NCBI RefSeq assembly: GCF_016583765.1 | Contig: NZ_NRRR01000006.1 | Coordinates: 62,001-126,000 of the forward strand | DNA from: Chromatium weissei | Lineage (GTDB): Bacteria; Pseudomonadota; Gammaproteobacteria; Chromatiales; Chromatiaceae | Direction: 5' to 3' | DNA length: 64,000 bases | Shown: piece by piece, positions 1-8,641 of the stretch | Position numbering within the stretch: the first letter of the stretch is position 1 | Layout of the letters: each line of letters starts with the position of its first letter | The notes under the pieces: model-generated | What the model was told of the DNA's origin: nothing | Seen by the model: the letters and a program-made list of their open reading frames with translations, nothing else | Database searches by the model: none | Translations under genes and position numbers: made by a program

Positions 1-1490
1 CACGAGGTGTCGGCAAAACCACGCTGGCGCGAATTTTGTCGAAAGCACTCAACTGCGAACAGGGCATCAGCGCAAAACCCTGCGGCGTGTGCTCCGCCTG
101 CCGCGAAATCGACAGCGGACGCTTTGTCGATTTGCTGGAAGTGGATGCCGCTTCACGCACGAAAGTCGATCAAACGCGCGAACTGCTCGATAACGTGCCC
201 TACGCGCCAGCTCGCGCTCGCTTCAAGGTGTACCTGATTGACGAGGTGCACATGTTTTCTACGGGCAGTTTCAATGCCTTATTGAAAACGCTCGAAGAAC
301 CGCCCGCACACGTCAAATTTCTGCTGGCGACCACCGATCCGCAAAAAGTGCCGGTGACGGTGTTATCGCGCTGTTTACAGTTCAATTTGCGCCGACTGTT
401 GCCCAGCGAAATTGCCGAGCAGTTGCGTCATGTGTTGACGACCGAAGGGTTGGAATTTGCGCCAGCGGCATTGCCACTGCTCGCTCGTGCTGCCGATGGC
501 AGTATGCGCGATGGATTAAGTCTGCTTGATCAAGCCATTGCGTTTGGTGGCGGGCGCGTGATGGACGATGCCGTGCGCACGATGCTCGGCACGGTGAGCG
601 GCGATCTTGTACTCAATCTGCTCGATGCGCTGGCAGCAGCGGATGGCGCGCAACTGCTCGCTGAAGTCGAACGGGTCGCCGCGCTGACACCGAATTTTGA
701 TGAGCTGCTGCGCGAGCTGTTGGAGCTGCTGCATCGACTGGCGCTGATTCAGCAAATTCCCACGCTGTTGGCTGCCGATGATCCCGATCAAGCACGTTTA
801 TCGGCACTGGCGACGGCGATGTCAGCGGAAGATATTCAGCTTTATTATCAAGTGGTTTTGACCGGACAACGTGATTTGTCGCTCGCACCCGATCCGCGAG
901 TTGGATTTGAAATGGTGCTCTTGCGGGCGCTGGCATTTCGTCCAGCCGCTGCAACAACCGCATCGGCGCAAGTTGCATCATCACCGCCCATCGCTCGCGC
1001 TGTTGCACCGAAATTCGTGCCGAGCAGTGTGCCGACACCCGCAATTGCACCGAGCGTCATTCAATCCGAGCCGAGTGCAGCACCGCCGGTGTCGTCGCCG
1101 GTGACGCGATTGGAATCTGCGGAAGATTGGCAGCAATTGGTGATGCGATTGCCGTTGAAAGGAATGGCGCAGCAAATTGCGCATCACTGCGGATTTATCA
1201 GTTGGGCGAATGGGCAGTTGACGCTGGGGTTGGAATCAGGATTTTTCCGAATGCCGTCGAGTGAAATGCAGTTGCAAGATGCGGTGGCTCAAATTTTGGG
1301 TACGCCAGTCAAACTGGTGTTGCAAAATGCGCAAGCGCAGCACGATTCGCCAGCCCAGCGTCAGCTACGTGAAGCGGATTTGCGGCAGCAACACGCGGTG
1401 GAAGTGATGAATAACGACTCGGTGGCACAGCAGTTGCGCGAGACATTTGATGCGCAGTGGGCTCCGGGCGGAATTCATGCGACGGATTAG
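1..1490 (+). CDS. dnaX: DNA polymerase III subunit tau/gamma, 5' end missing
   Basis: Clamp-loader ATPase of the replicative polymerase. The window opens inside the gene: the first complete codons read RGVGKTT, the Walker A loop, so only the extreme N-terminus is missing. A zinc-binding cysteine cluster (CGVCSAC) follows, then the Walker B/DExx-like LIDEVHM and the sensor stretch LLATTDPQKVPVT. After a proline- and alanine-rich linker the C-terminal tau domain is complete (roughly the last 130 residues, starting near WQQLVMRLPLKG) and the frame ends at a TAG at 1488-1490. I see no A-rich slippery heptamer of the kind that makes gamma in E. coli, so the gene may yield only tau. It is followed 55 bp later by ybaB, the usual gammaproteobacterial order. 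Confidence 0.97.
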   Translation, partial: RGVGKTTLARILSKALNCEQGISAKPCGVCSACREIDSGRFVDLLEVDAASRTKVDQTRELLDNVPYAPARARFKVYLIDEVHMFSTGSFNALLKTLEEPPAHVKFLLATTDPQKVPVTVLSRCLQFNLRRLLPSEIAEQLRHVLTTEGLEFAPAALPLLARAADGSMRDGLSLLDQAIAFGGGRVMDDAVRTMLGTVSGDLVLNLLDALAAADGAQLLAEVERVAALTPNFDELLRELLELLHRLALIQQIPTLLAADDPDQARLSALATAMSAEDIQLYYQVVLTGQRDLSLAPDPRVGFEMVLLRALAFRPAAATTASAQVASSPPIARAVAPKFVPSSVPTPAIAPSVIQSEPSAAPPVSSPVTRLESAEDWQQLVMRLPLKGMAQQIAHHCGFISWANGQLTLGLESGFFRMPSSEMQLQDAVAQILGTPVKLVLQNAQAQHDSPAQRQLREADLRQQHAVEVMNNDSVAQQLRETFDAQWAPGGIHATD

Positions 1491-1545
1491 AAACGTTCGA
1501 CGGCATTTGAATTAAACACAACATTTTCAATCAGGTAGGTAATTT

Positions 1546-1866
1546 ATGAAGGCTCTCGGTGGTTTGCTGAAACAGGCGCAGAAGATGCAGGAAGAAATGC
1601 AGCAGACGCAGGCGCGGCTGGCAGCAGAAGAGGTGATCGGTGAAGCCGGTGGCGGCATGGTGCGCGTGACGATGACCGGTCAGCATCTCGTGAAACGGGT
1701 GGAGATTGATCCGTCGCTGCTCGGCGATGACAAGGAAATGCTGGAGGATTTAATCACGGCGGCGATGAATGCGGCGGTGCAACGTGTTTCTGAAAAAGTG
1801 AAGGAAAACATGGCGGAATTGACGGCGGGAATGCCGCTGCCGCCCGGTTTCAAACTGCCATTTTGA
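1546..1866 (+). CDS. ybaB: YbaB/EbfC family nucleoid-associated protein
   Basis: Small dimeric DNA-binding protein of 106 residues, the usual family length. It has the typical N-terminal helix ([14 protein letters not shown]), the central glycine-rich strand ([12 protein letters not shown]) and the C-terminal [12 protein letters not shown] purine-rich ribosome site (AGGTAGGT) lies just upstream of the ATG. It follows dnaX as in most gammaproteobacteria, but recR, which often comes next, is replaced here by a HIT-family gene. Family knowledge links it to nucleoid organisation and possibly recombination; the exact role is not shown by the sequence. Confidence 0.95.
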   Translation: MKALGGLLKQAQKMQEEMQQTQARLAAEEVIGEAGGGMVRVTMTGQHLVKRVEIDPSLLGDDKEMLEDLITAAMNAAVQRVSEKVKENMAELTAGMPLPPGFKLPF

Positions 1867-1878
1867 GGCGCGACGCGC

Positions 1879-2223
1879 ATGTCAACCACGCTGTTTAGCA
1901 GAATTGCCTCTGGCGAAATTTCCGCTGAGATTCTGTATCAAGACGCGGAAATCGTTGCTTTTCGAGACATCAGCCCGCAAGCGCCCGTACATTTTTTGGT
2001 GATTCCGCGCCAGCCGATTCCGACGCTCAACGCGGCGCAGCCGCAAGATGCGGCGCTGCTCGGAAAATTGTTTTTGGTGGCCGCACAGGTCGCCGCACAA
2101 GAAGGCATTGCTGAAAGCGGTTATCGCACGGTGGTCAATTGCAATGCGGCGGCTGGGCAGACGGTGTTTCATTTGCATCTGCATGTGCTCGGCGGTCGGC
2201 CATTGAACTGGCCGCCGGGTTAA
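1879..2223 (+). CDS. hinT: Histidine triad (HIT) nucleotide-binding protein, HinT type
   Basis: A 114-residue protein of the HinT branch, which hydrolyses purine nucleoside phosphoramidates and adenylates. The histidine triad is seen near the C-terminus as HLHLHVLGGR, and the N-terminus has the family pattern LFSRIASGEISAEILYQD. It begins 12 bp after ybaB stops, so it is probably cotranscribed with dnaX-ybaB. Normal length and no missing catalytic residue. Confidence 0.93.
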   Translation: MSTTLFSRIASGEISAEILYQDAEIVAFRDISPQAPVHFLVIPRQPIPTLNAAQPQDAALLGKLFLVAAQVAAQEGIAESGYRTVVNCNAAAGQTVFHLHLHVLGGRPLNWPPG

Positions 2224-2286
2224 TTGGCATGACGTTTAATCGTGGCATGTCGGCATTCACGCCGAATTTCTCGCGGAGGAGTTTTA

Positions 2287-3144
2287 ATGAGTCACACACC
2301 TGTTGAGAACGCGGAAAATTCGGCGCTGTCGTCATCTGAATCTGAAACGCCCGCTCGCACCACATCAATCGCCGACAGTGTTAAAGGTTTTGAGCTAAAA
2401 GCGGCAGGTTTTACGCTTCCGATCATTCGCGTGTTCGATCACAACATCGAAGCGATTGCGGCGCGTCTGACTGCAAAGGTTGAACAGGCTCCAGATTTTT
2501 TTCATAACATGCCGGTTGTCATTGATTTAAGTCGGTTTCCTTCGGGAGCGAGTGCGGTGGGTGGACTGCCGTTGCTGATTGGATTATTGCGCGGTTACGG
2601 CATGATTCCGTTTGGCGTGCGCGGCGGAACGCCAGAGCAGAATGATGCAGCAGAGGCGCTGGGACTGGCGTTATTGCGAGATTCTTATGTTCGCGCTGCC
2701 AAAATCACGACAGTCAATTCAGAAACCGAGGTTGATGCGGATGATTTGCAATGGCAGACCACTGGCTCGGGTGTGACACGTTCTGAAGCGTCCACTTCGC
2801 GTAAACCAGTGAATCATCAAGGATCAATGTTGATTAAACGCCCCGTGCGTTCTGGGCAGCGCGTGTATGCCGCTGGCGGTGATTTGTCGATTGTCGCGGC
2901 AGTCAGTTCGGGAGCGGAGTTGATGGCAGACGGCAACATTCATGTTTACGGTGCTCTGCGTGGACGGGCGCTGGCAGGAATGAATGGCAATCTGGACGCA
3001 CGTATTTTTTGTCAAGATTTACAGGCCGAGCTGGTGTCGATTGCTGGGCATTACCGCGTCAGTGAAAACATTCCCGCAGAAATGCAGGGTTTTCCGGTAC
3101 AGATTTTTCTCGATCAAAAGATTCTGCGAATTGAACGGCTGTAA
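2287..3144 (+). CDS. minC: Septum site-determining protein MinC
   Basis: FtsZ polymerisation inhibitor carried by MinD to block division at cell poles. The start at 2287 is chosen because GCGGAGGA lies just before it; an in-frame ATG at 2242 has no such site. The 285-residue product has a variable N-terminal tail, the N-terminal FtsZ-inhibiting domain (about 20-115), a linker rich in S and T, and the C-terminal beta-helix domain (from about GSMLIKRPVRSGQ to the end, with the repeated GG/G turns and the AGHY motif). First gene of minCDE. Confidence 0.95.
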   Translation: MSHTPVENAENSALSSSESETPARTTSIADSVKGFELKAAGFTLPIIRVFDHNIEAIAARLTAKVEQAPDFFHNMPVVIDLSRFPSGASAVGGLPLLIGLLRGYGMIPFGVRGGTPEQNDAAEALGLALLRDSYVRAAKITTVNSETEVDADDLQWQTTGSGVTRSEASTSRKPVNHQGSMLIKRPVRSGQRVYAAGGDLSIVAAVSSGAELMADGNIHVYGALRGRALAGMNGNLDARIFCQDLQAELVSIAGHYRVSENIPAEMQGFPVQIFLDQKILRIERL

Positions 3145-3206
3145 CTGAATTTAACGTTTTTTATTTAATTGAAACAATGAGATGTCCCTGTAAGGAGGGC
3201 GCGACC

Positions 3207-4016
3207 TTGGCAAAAATTATCGTGATCACCTCGGGCAAGGGTGGAGTCGGTAAAACCACGACTTCTGCATCACTTGCGATGGGGCTGGCGCAAAAAGGCA
3301 AGCGCACAGTGGTAATTGATTTTGATGTGGGACTGCGCAACCTCGATTTGATTATGGGTTGCGAACGGCGCGTTGTTTATGATTTCGTTAATGTTATCAA
3401 TAATGAAGCGAATTTAAGTCAGGCGCTCATTCGCGATAAACGCTGTGATTTGTTGTATGTGCTGCCGGCATCGCAAACCCGCGATAAGGATGCGTTGACG
3501 AAAGAAGGCGTGGCGCGAGTGCTGGAGGAATTGTCTGCTAATTACGATTTCATCATTTGCGATTCTCCGGCGGGTATTGAGCACGGCGCAACGATGGCGA
3601 TGTATTTTGCCGATGATGCCGTTGTCGTGACCAATCCTGAAGTGTCCTCCGTGCGTGATTCCGACCGTATGCTCGGCATTCTGTCGAGCAAATCGCGGCG
3701 CGCAGAAATGAATGAGGAGCCGATTCGAGAGTTTTTGCTGTTGACACGTTATGACCCGTCACGCGTGCAGAGTGGCGAAATGCTCAGTGTTGATGATGTG
3801 CAAGAGATTTTGGCGTTGAAACTACTCGGTATTATTCCTGAATCAAAAGCGGTGCTGACTGCATCTAATTCGGGAACGCCGGTGATTTTGGATCGAGAAA
3901 GTGATGCAGGACAGGCTTACAGCGATATGGTGGCACGCTATCTTGGCGATGAAGTGCCACACCGGTTCCTTCATACGGAAAAGAAGGGTTTCCTCAGCCG
4001 CTTATTCGGAGGATGA
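3207..4016 (+). CDS. minD: Septum site-determining ATPase MinD
   Basis: Membrane-associated ParA/MinD-type ATPase that recruits MinC and oscillates with MinE. The start is a TTG at 3207: a perfect AAGGAGG lies 8 bp upstream, and the protein then begins MAKIIVITSGKGGVGKTT, the family start. An ATG at 3177 would add ten unrelated residues. The deviant Walker A has the signature lysines at 11 and 16. The C-terminal KGFLSRLFGG is the amphipathic membrane-targeting helix. 269 residues, normal length. Confidence 0.97.
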   Translation: MAKIIVITSGKGGVGKTTTSASLAMGLAQKGKRTVVIDFDVGLRNLDLIMGCERRVVYDFVNVINNEANLSQALIRDKRCDLLYVLPASQTRDKDALTKEGVARVLEELSANYDFIICDSPAGIEHGATMAMYFADDAVVVTNPEVSSVRDSDRMLGILSSKSRRAEMNEEPIREFLLLTRYDPSRVQSGEMLSVDDVQEILALKLLGIIPESKAVLTASNSGTPVILDRESDAGQAYSDMVARYLGDEVPHRFLHTEKKGFLSRLFGG

Positions 4017-4020
4017 CCCT

Positions 4021-4299
4021 ATGGGCTTGCTTGATTATTTTCGCGCAACGCAACCAATCGCCAATGCTGGCTCCGCCACCGTTGCCAAAGAGCGGTTACA
4101 GATTTTGGTGGCACATGACCGAGCAGCACGCGGTTGTCCTTCTTATTTGCCGCAACTGCAAACTGAAATTCTCGCAGTGATTCGCAAATACATCGACATT
4201 GATATGAACGCTGTCACCGTAAGTTATGAACAGAGTGACGCACATGAAGTGCTCGAACTCAACATTATTCTGCCCGACGGTCCGACTTCTTCACGCTGA
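4021..4299 (+). CDS. minE: Cell division topological specificity factor MinE
   Basis: Releases MinD from the membrane and sets the site of division. The 92-residue protein starts at the ATG at 4021, 4 bp after minD, with its ribosome site (CGGAGGA) inside the 3' end of minD, so translation is probably coupled. The N-terminal part carries the anti-MinCD region with KERLQILVAHDRA, and the C-terminal part the dimerisation domain. The stop codon lies inside a short hairpin shared with the convergent dapE stop. Confidence 0.96.
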   Translation: MGLLDYFRATQPIANAGSATVAKERLQILVAHDRAARGCPSYLPQLQTEILAVIRKYIDIDMNAVTVSYEQSDAHEVLELNIILPDGPTSSR

Positions 4300-4315
4300 C
4301 GGCTTTCTGCCGTCA
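4297..4315. terminator. Hairpin spanning the convergent minE and dapE stop codons
   Basis: Perfect 7-bp inverted repeat TGACGGC/GCCGTCA with a TTTCT loop. Its two arms contain the TGA stop of minE on the plus strand and the TGA stop of dapE on the minus strand. There is no T-run after either arm, so it is not a classical intrinsic terminator. It may serve as a two-way 3'-end stabiliser. Confidence 0.55.
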
Positions 4316-5446
4316 TGCATTCACCAGCAGACGCTCCATCAGTTCCTGATAAATTTTCGTTAACTGCTCCAGTTCGACCACGCTGACGCATTCGTCAATC
4401 TGATGAATGGTCGCGTTGAGCGGGCCGAGTTCCACCACTTGCGCGCCGGTTGGTGCGATGAACCGTCCATCAGAAGTGCCGCCGCTGGTGGACAGTTGCG
4501 TGTTCACACCAGTCACCGCGTGAATTGCTGCTCGCGCTGCGTCCACCAATTCACCGGCTGGCGTGAGAAACGGATGACCGGACAAGCGCCAGCTCAGGTC
4601 ATACCGAAAACCACCGGCATTCAGAATCTCCGCCACACGCATTTGAATACGCTCCGGCGTTTGTTCCGTGGAAAACCGCAGATTAAATTGCGCTTCCAAC
4701 TGCGCAGGAATCACGTTATCCGCGCCCGTGCCCATGTGCAGATTGGCGATTTGCAAACTGGTCGGCGGAAAGTGCTCATTGCCGTGATCCCAGATTTCAG
4801 CGCACAGCGCCGCCAGTGCGGTCGCGCTGGCATGAAACGGATTCAGCGCCAACTGCGGATAAGCAACATGTCCTTGTTTACCGTGAATTTTTAGCGTTCC
4901 AGTCAGACTGCCACGCCGCCCATTTTTGATCGTATCTCCCAACTGCTCGCGGCTCGACGGCTCGCCAACCAGCGCGTAATCAATGCGCTCGCCGCGCTGC
5001 GTCAACCGCTCCACGACCTTGACCGTGCCATCAATCGACGGCCCTTCTTCATCGCTGGTGATGAGAAAAGCAATTGAACCGCGATGATCGGAATGCGCCG
5101 CAACGAACGCCTCGGCCGCCGTAACCATCGCCGCAATCGAGCCCTTCATATCCGCTGCGCCGCGCCCGTACAGCAATCCGTTGCGAATCGTTGGCACAAA
5201 CGGATCGGATGTCCACTGCGCGAGCGGGCCAGTGGGCACAACATCGGTGTGACCGGCAAAACACAGCAGCGGAGCGGAATCGCCGCGGCGTGCCCACAGA
5301 TTCGTCACTTCGCCAAACGGCATGATTTCAATTCGAAAACCGCTGGCAGCCAAACGTTCAGCGAGCACTGCTTGGCAACCCTGATCGTCGGGCGTGATGG
5401 AAGGACGACGAATCAATTCACAAGCAAGCGCAAGTGTGGGTGACAT
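4313..5446 (-). CDS. dapE: Succinyl-diaminopimelate desuccinylase
   Basis: Di-zinc hydrolase of the lysine/meso-diaminopimelate pathway, turning N-succinyl-L,L-DAP into L,L-DAP and succinate. The 377-residue protein shows the M20 peptidase layout: H66 and D68 in [13 protein letters not shown]99 in GRGAADMKG, the E133/E134 pair in [12 protein letters not shown], then the lid/dimerisation domain and the C-terminal catalytic half. Full length. dapB of the same pathway lies about 50 kb away at 54059. Transcribed towards minE and ending in the shared hairpin. Confidence 0.96.
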   Translation of the reverse strand: MSPTLALACELIRRPSITPDDQGCQAVLAERLAASGFRIEIMPFGEVTNLWARRGDSAPLLCFAGHTDVVPTGPLAQWTSDPFVPTIRNGLLYGRGAADMKGSIAAMVTAAEAFVAAHSDHRGSIAFLITSDEEGPSIDGTVKVVERLTQRGERIDYALVGEPSSREQLGDTIKNGRRGSLTGTLKIHGKQGHVAYPQLALNPFHASATALAALCAEIWDHGNEHFPPTSLQIANLHMGTGADNVIPAQLEAQFNLRFSTEQTPERIQMRVAEILNAGGFRYDLSWRLSGHPFLTPAGELVDAARAAIHAVTGVNTQLSTSGGTSDGRFIAPTGAQVVELGPLNATIHQIDECVSVVELEQLTKIYQELMERLLVNA

Positions 5447-5503
5447 TGAAATGATTTCCTCGTGACAGTTAATAGTGAAAAGATATGCTGTTGTTTTCGC
5501 TTT

Positions 5504-8467
5504 TTACCGCGCCAGATTCAATACCAATAATCGCTGCAATATCTCCGCTTCACTCAATTGAATCGCATCATCATTCCAACCATAAGCTGCTGCTACCGCG
5601 CAATTCAATTGCTGATGCGTATTCGTCAACCATTTCGGTCTTTCATTATACAAATTGGTTAACGTACGCTGTTTTAATCGCGCCGTGTATTCTGGTTTGG
5701 GAATGATGCGTTCTGAATAACCCGCAACGATTTCCGGCTGGCGTTCAATCCATTCCGGCGGATTTAACCAATTCTCGCGCAATTGATTGAGTTGAAATGC
5801 CGCTTCAGCAATGGCTTTAGCATGGTCTTGATATTCCGCTGCAACTATCGGAATAATCGCACCACTTTTCAATGTTTCAGTCGCACCACCAGTATTCGCT
5901 GGCGTTAATCCAATTGGAAATGGAAAGGTTTCAAAGGTCGTCGTCGGCGTATAACGTGGCGTTGCGCCTAAACTGGTTCCCATTCGTAATGACCATAATT
6001 CATGGAATTGAGAATGCAAAATGCCAAATGTCGTGTCATCAGCACGGGCAATGACCGCCGTTGCACTATCTGGTAAAACCGCTATTGAAAACCAAACAAA
6101 TAATCGATATTTAGAAACTCGCGGAGTACAAATATAACGCGGCAATTTATTTAATGCTTGACGCATATCAGGGCGCGATCTTGTATGCAGCCACCATTTT
6201 GCAGCAATCGTTTCGTGGCTATCAGTGCGTTTAGTTTTTACGTGTGTTTCAAGGTGTAAAAAAGGTTGCTCATAAAAACAAGCATCCTGCTTTTTCATTT
6301 CAGTACCAAAATCAATAATCCATGTATCAGATGGACGGCGCGTGATGTCCATTCCATTGGCCCAAGGACGCAAAACATCACTATTCAGCCTTCCATTTGA
6401 ATTTGGTTCTTTTAACCATTGCCGCGCCAATTCTCCGGCAATATCAAAACTTCCGCTTTTTTGTGTTCCAATAAAAGCCACATCTATATTTTCAATAAGT
6501 GATTTCGCCGTGGTTAAATCTACTTTTGTATCATCACCGGCAGTCAAATCCGCATAAATCGCTGTAACTTCTTCGCCATTCAAAATCGGCGTTAATTTTG
6601 TGTTACCAAAGCAAATCAAACTTACACGCACCGCAGCGCCACTGTTAATCCAAGGCTCATCTGACCACGCATTAAAAATGCGTGTCGTTTCACAAATACG
6701 CTTCAATACGTTGCGATTTGCTCCACCACGAATCGAATTGGTTGATACCAAACCAACAGCATTTGCTTTTCCCAATTCAATTTCTGCTCGCGCCCGCTCA
6801 AACCAATACGTCACTAAATCCGCACCACCGGAAATTCGCCCTCGATAACAACTGCGCAATTGTTTAACGTATGCTTCACCTAATATACCAAGCATCCGTT
6901 TATCACCTAAAAAAGGTGGATTACCGACGATGACATCCACTTTTGGCCAAGTAGCTTCCGTGCCATCGGTATTCATAATCGCATCGCGTTGGTCAATAAT
7001 ATGTATGGTTTTCAGAATTGGATTTTTAGACAATGAAAAACCGTGATTCAACATCCATTGAATTTCACCAATCCACACCGTCACTCGTGCCAATTCAGCC
7101 GCATAAACATTTAATTCAATTCCCAGTACATTTTCTGGTCCAACCTTCGGAAAACTCGCCGGTAAACCCAATCGCTCCGCATTCAAAATGACTTCGTGTT
7201 CCAAATCCTTCAAACCGCGCAATGCCAATAATAAAAAATTGCCCGAACCGCAGGCTGGATCAAGCACACGGAATTCTGCTAATCGATTCAAAAAATTGCG
7301 ACAACGTTTTTCAATTTGCTGTTTTAATTTCGCTTCCGCCTTACTGACATCAGCACGCGCCTTTACCACTTTTTTTGCTGATTCAGTTGTTAATATCGTC
7401 TTATTGACTGCGGCAATCACCTTTTCTGCTTTGATGTTTTGCGCAGCAACATTATCAACAAGCTCTTTAATTGTTTCCTGTTGCAAACGCCATTCTTCGC
7501 GTAGTGGATCGAGCACCACGGGATTCACCAATCGCATAATGGATGCTGAATCGGTGTAATGCGCTCCGAGCTGTTCACGTTGATTTGGATCTAATCCGCG
7601 CTCGAATAACGTACCAAAAATGCTGGGTTCAATTGCTGACCAATTTAATCGCGCCAATTCCCGCAACAGCGTTACATCAGTGCGAGTTAACGGTAGCGGC
7701 TTTGCTGCATCAAATAATCCACCGTTAAACCAATCAATTTTTTCCATACCAAAAGAACCGCCAGTCGCCATCGTATTAAACAAGCCGGTGAGCAATTGCG
7801 GCAAATCATTCAAACGCTGCTGTCCGGTTTTTAATAATTGACTGAATAATTGATTGGTTAATAAACCAATATCTTCGGCGAAAAAACAAAACAGAATTTG
7901 CTGACAAAAATGCGCCACCTGTTGACTGTCGTGACCGCGTTCGCAGAGTGTTTGCGCCAATTCGCCAAATTGTCGCGCTGCCTGTTCTGTTAATGCCGCA
8001 GTGGTCAATTTAGGGCGCAGACGTTCAGGATCAGAAAACGCCCATTTTAATAAGCGTAATTTATTGGGATTGCGCAAATCATTTAATGTTAACGTATGTC
8101 GATCAGGAACAGTGCCATTAAATGCCGTATGAATGATGATTTGTTCCATATCGGAAACAATCAGCAATGGCGGATTTTCTAATGCCGGTGCGTAACGATG
8201 AAGCTGAATGAACGCATCATTTAAGTTTTTACGTTTACCTTTGTATTCCCAACCGAAATAACCGCGTTTCCATACATCCGCCCAACCATCGCCACCAGTG
8301 GTTTTTTTCGCACCGCGTTCAAAGCAATAACATTCACCAGTTGAATCAAATTCGGCGGGCGTAGGTTCATTTAATAATCGACACAAATCAATAAAATGCT
8401 CCTGCGCTGCCGAGCGTTCTTTCAGTGTGGAGATTTGCCATTTGGCAATAAACTGTTCTGGTGTCAC
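5504..8467 (-). CDS. MmeI-like type IIG/IIL restriction-modification enzyme (nuclease, methyltransferase and target recognition in one chain)
   Basis: A 987-residue protein with the layout of the MmeI family. The N-terminal nuclease motif D64-x9-E74-x-K76 (in a stretch ending WEYKGKRKNL) is intact, matching the D-x9-ExK pattern known for MmeI. A helical spacer follows (about 130-395; HYTD near 303). Then come the N6-adenine methyltransferase motifs I (LDPACGSGNF, about 402-411) and IV (NPPF, 516-519), and a long C-terminal target-recognition part. In this family cutting and methylation share one recognition domain, so no separate S or R subunit is needed. Codons are AT-richer than in dapE and the helicase gene on either side, which suggests horizontal gain. 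The recognition site cannot be read from the sequence. Confidence 0.88.
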   Translation of the reverse strand: MTPEQFIAKWQISTLKERSAAQEHFIDLCRLLNEPTPAEFDSTGECYCFERGAKKTTGGDGWADVWKRGYFGWEYKGKRKNLNDAFIQLHRYAPALENPPLLIVSDMEQIIIHTAFNGTVPDRHTLTLNDLRNPNKLRLLKWAFSDPERLRPKLTTAALTEQAARQFGELAQTLCERGHDSQQVAHFCQQILFCFFAEDIGLLTNQLFSQLLKTGQQRLNDLPQLLTGLFNTMATGGSFGMEKIDWFNGGLFDAAKPLPLTRTDVTLLRELARLNWSAIEPSIFGTLFERGLDPNQREQLGAHYTDSASIMRLVNPVVLDPLREEWRLQQETIKELVDNVAAQNIKAEKVIAAVNKTILTTESAKKVVKARADVSKAEAKLKQQIEKRCRNFLNRLAEFRVLDPACGSGNFLLLALRGLKDLEHEVILNAERLGLPASFPKVGPENVLGIELNVYAAELARVTVWIGEIQWMLNHGFSLSKNPILKTIHIIDQRDAIMNTDGTEATWPKVDVIVGNPPFLGDKRMLGILGEAYVKQLRSCYRGRISGGADLVTYWFERARAEIELGKANAVGLVSTNSIRGGANRNVLKRICETTRIFNAWSDEPWINSGAAVRVSLICFGNTKLTPILNGEEVTAIYADLTAGDDTKVDLTTAKSLIENIDVAFIGTQKSGSFDIAGELARQWLKEPNSNGRLNSDVLRPWANGMDITRRPSDTWIIDFGTEMKKQDACFYEQPFLHLETHVKTKRTDSHETIAAKWWLHTRSRPDMRQALNKLPRYICTPRVSKYRLFVWFSIAVLPDSATAVIARADDTTFGILHSQFHELWSLRMGTSLGATPRYTPTTTFETFPFPIGLTPANTGGATETLKSGAIIPIVAAEYQDHAKAIAEAAFQLNQLRENWLNPPEWIERQPEIVAGYSERIIPKPEYTARLKQRTLTNLYNERPKWLTNTHQQLNCAVAAAYGWNDDAIQLSEAEILQRLLVLNLAR

Positions 8468-8589
8468 GAATTGAATAACCCTTGCTTTTCAATTTGGCAT
8501 TTTTCACTGGCGCGTCATGGAAGAATCCGCTTGCCGCTTGATTGTAAGTGGCAGATAATTCCGCGTTTATTTGCGAAATCAACCCTGAA

Positions 8590-8603
8590 TGACCATTCGG
8601 TCA
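8590..8603. promoter_or_regulatory. Short palindrome upstream of the DEAD-box helicase
   Basis: TGACC-ATTC-GGTCA, 5-bp perfect arms, sits about 40 bp before the helicase start in the 174-bp gap separating it from the divergent restriction enzyme. It could be an operator or an RNA hairpin in the helicase leader. Short palindromes of this size also arise by chance. Confidence 0.25.
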
Positions 8604-8641
8604 GCTCCTCAGGTCGCATTCTTTCCTCTTGAGGCTCCAGC

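Noticed and set aside
1100..1490. Programmed frameshift site in dnaX
   Set aside because: A scan by eye found no A-AAA-AAG-like heptamer.
3177..3206. ATG start for MinD
   Set aside because: It would place ten atypical residues ahead of the conserved MAKIIVITSGKGG and ignores the perfect ribosome site before the TTG at 3207.
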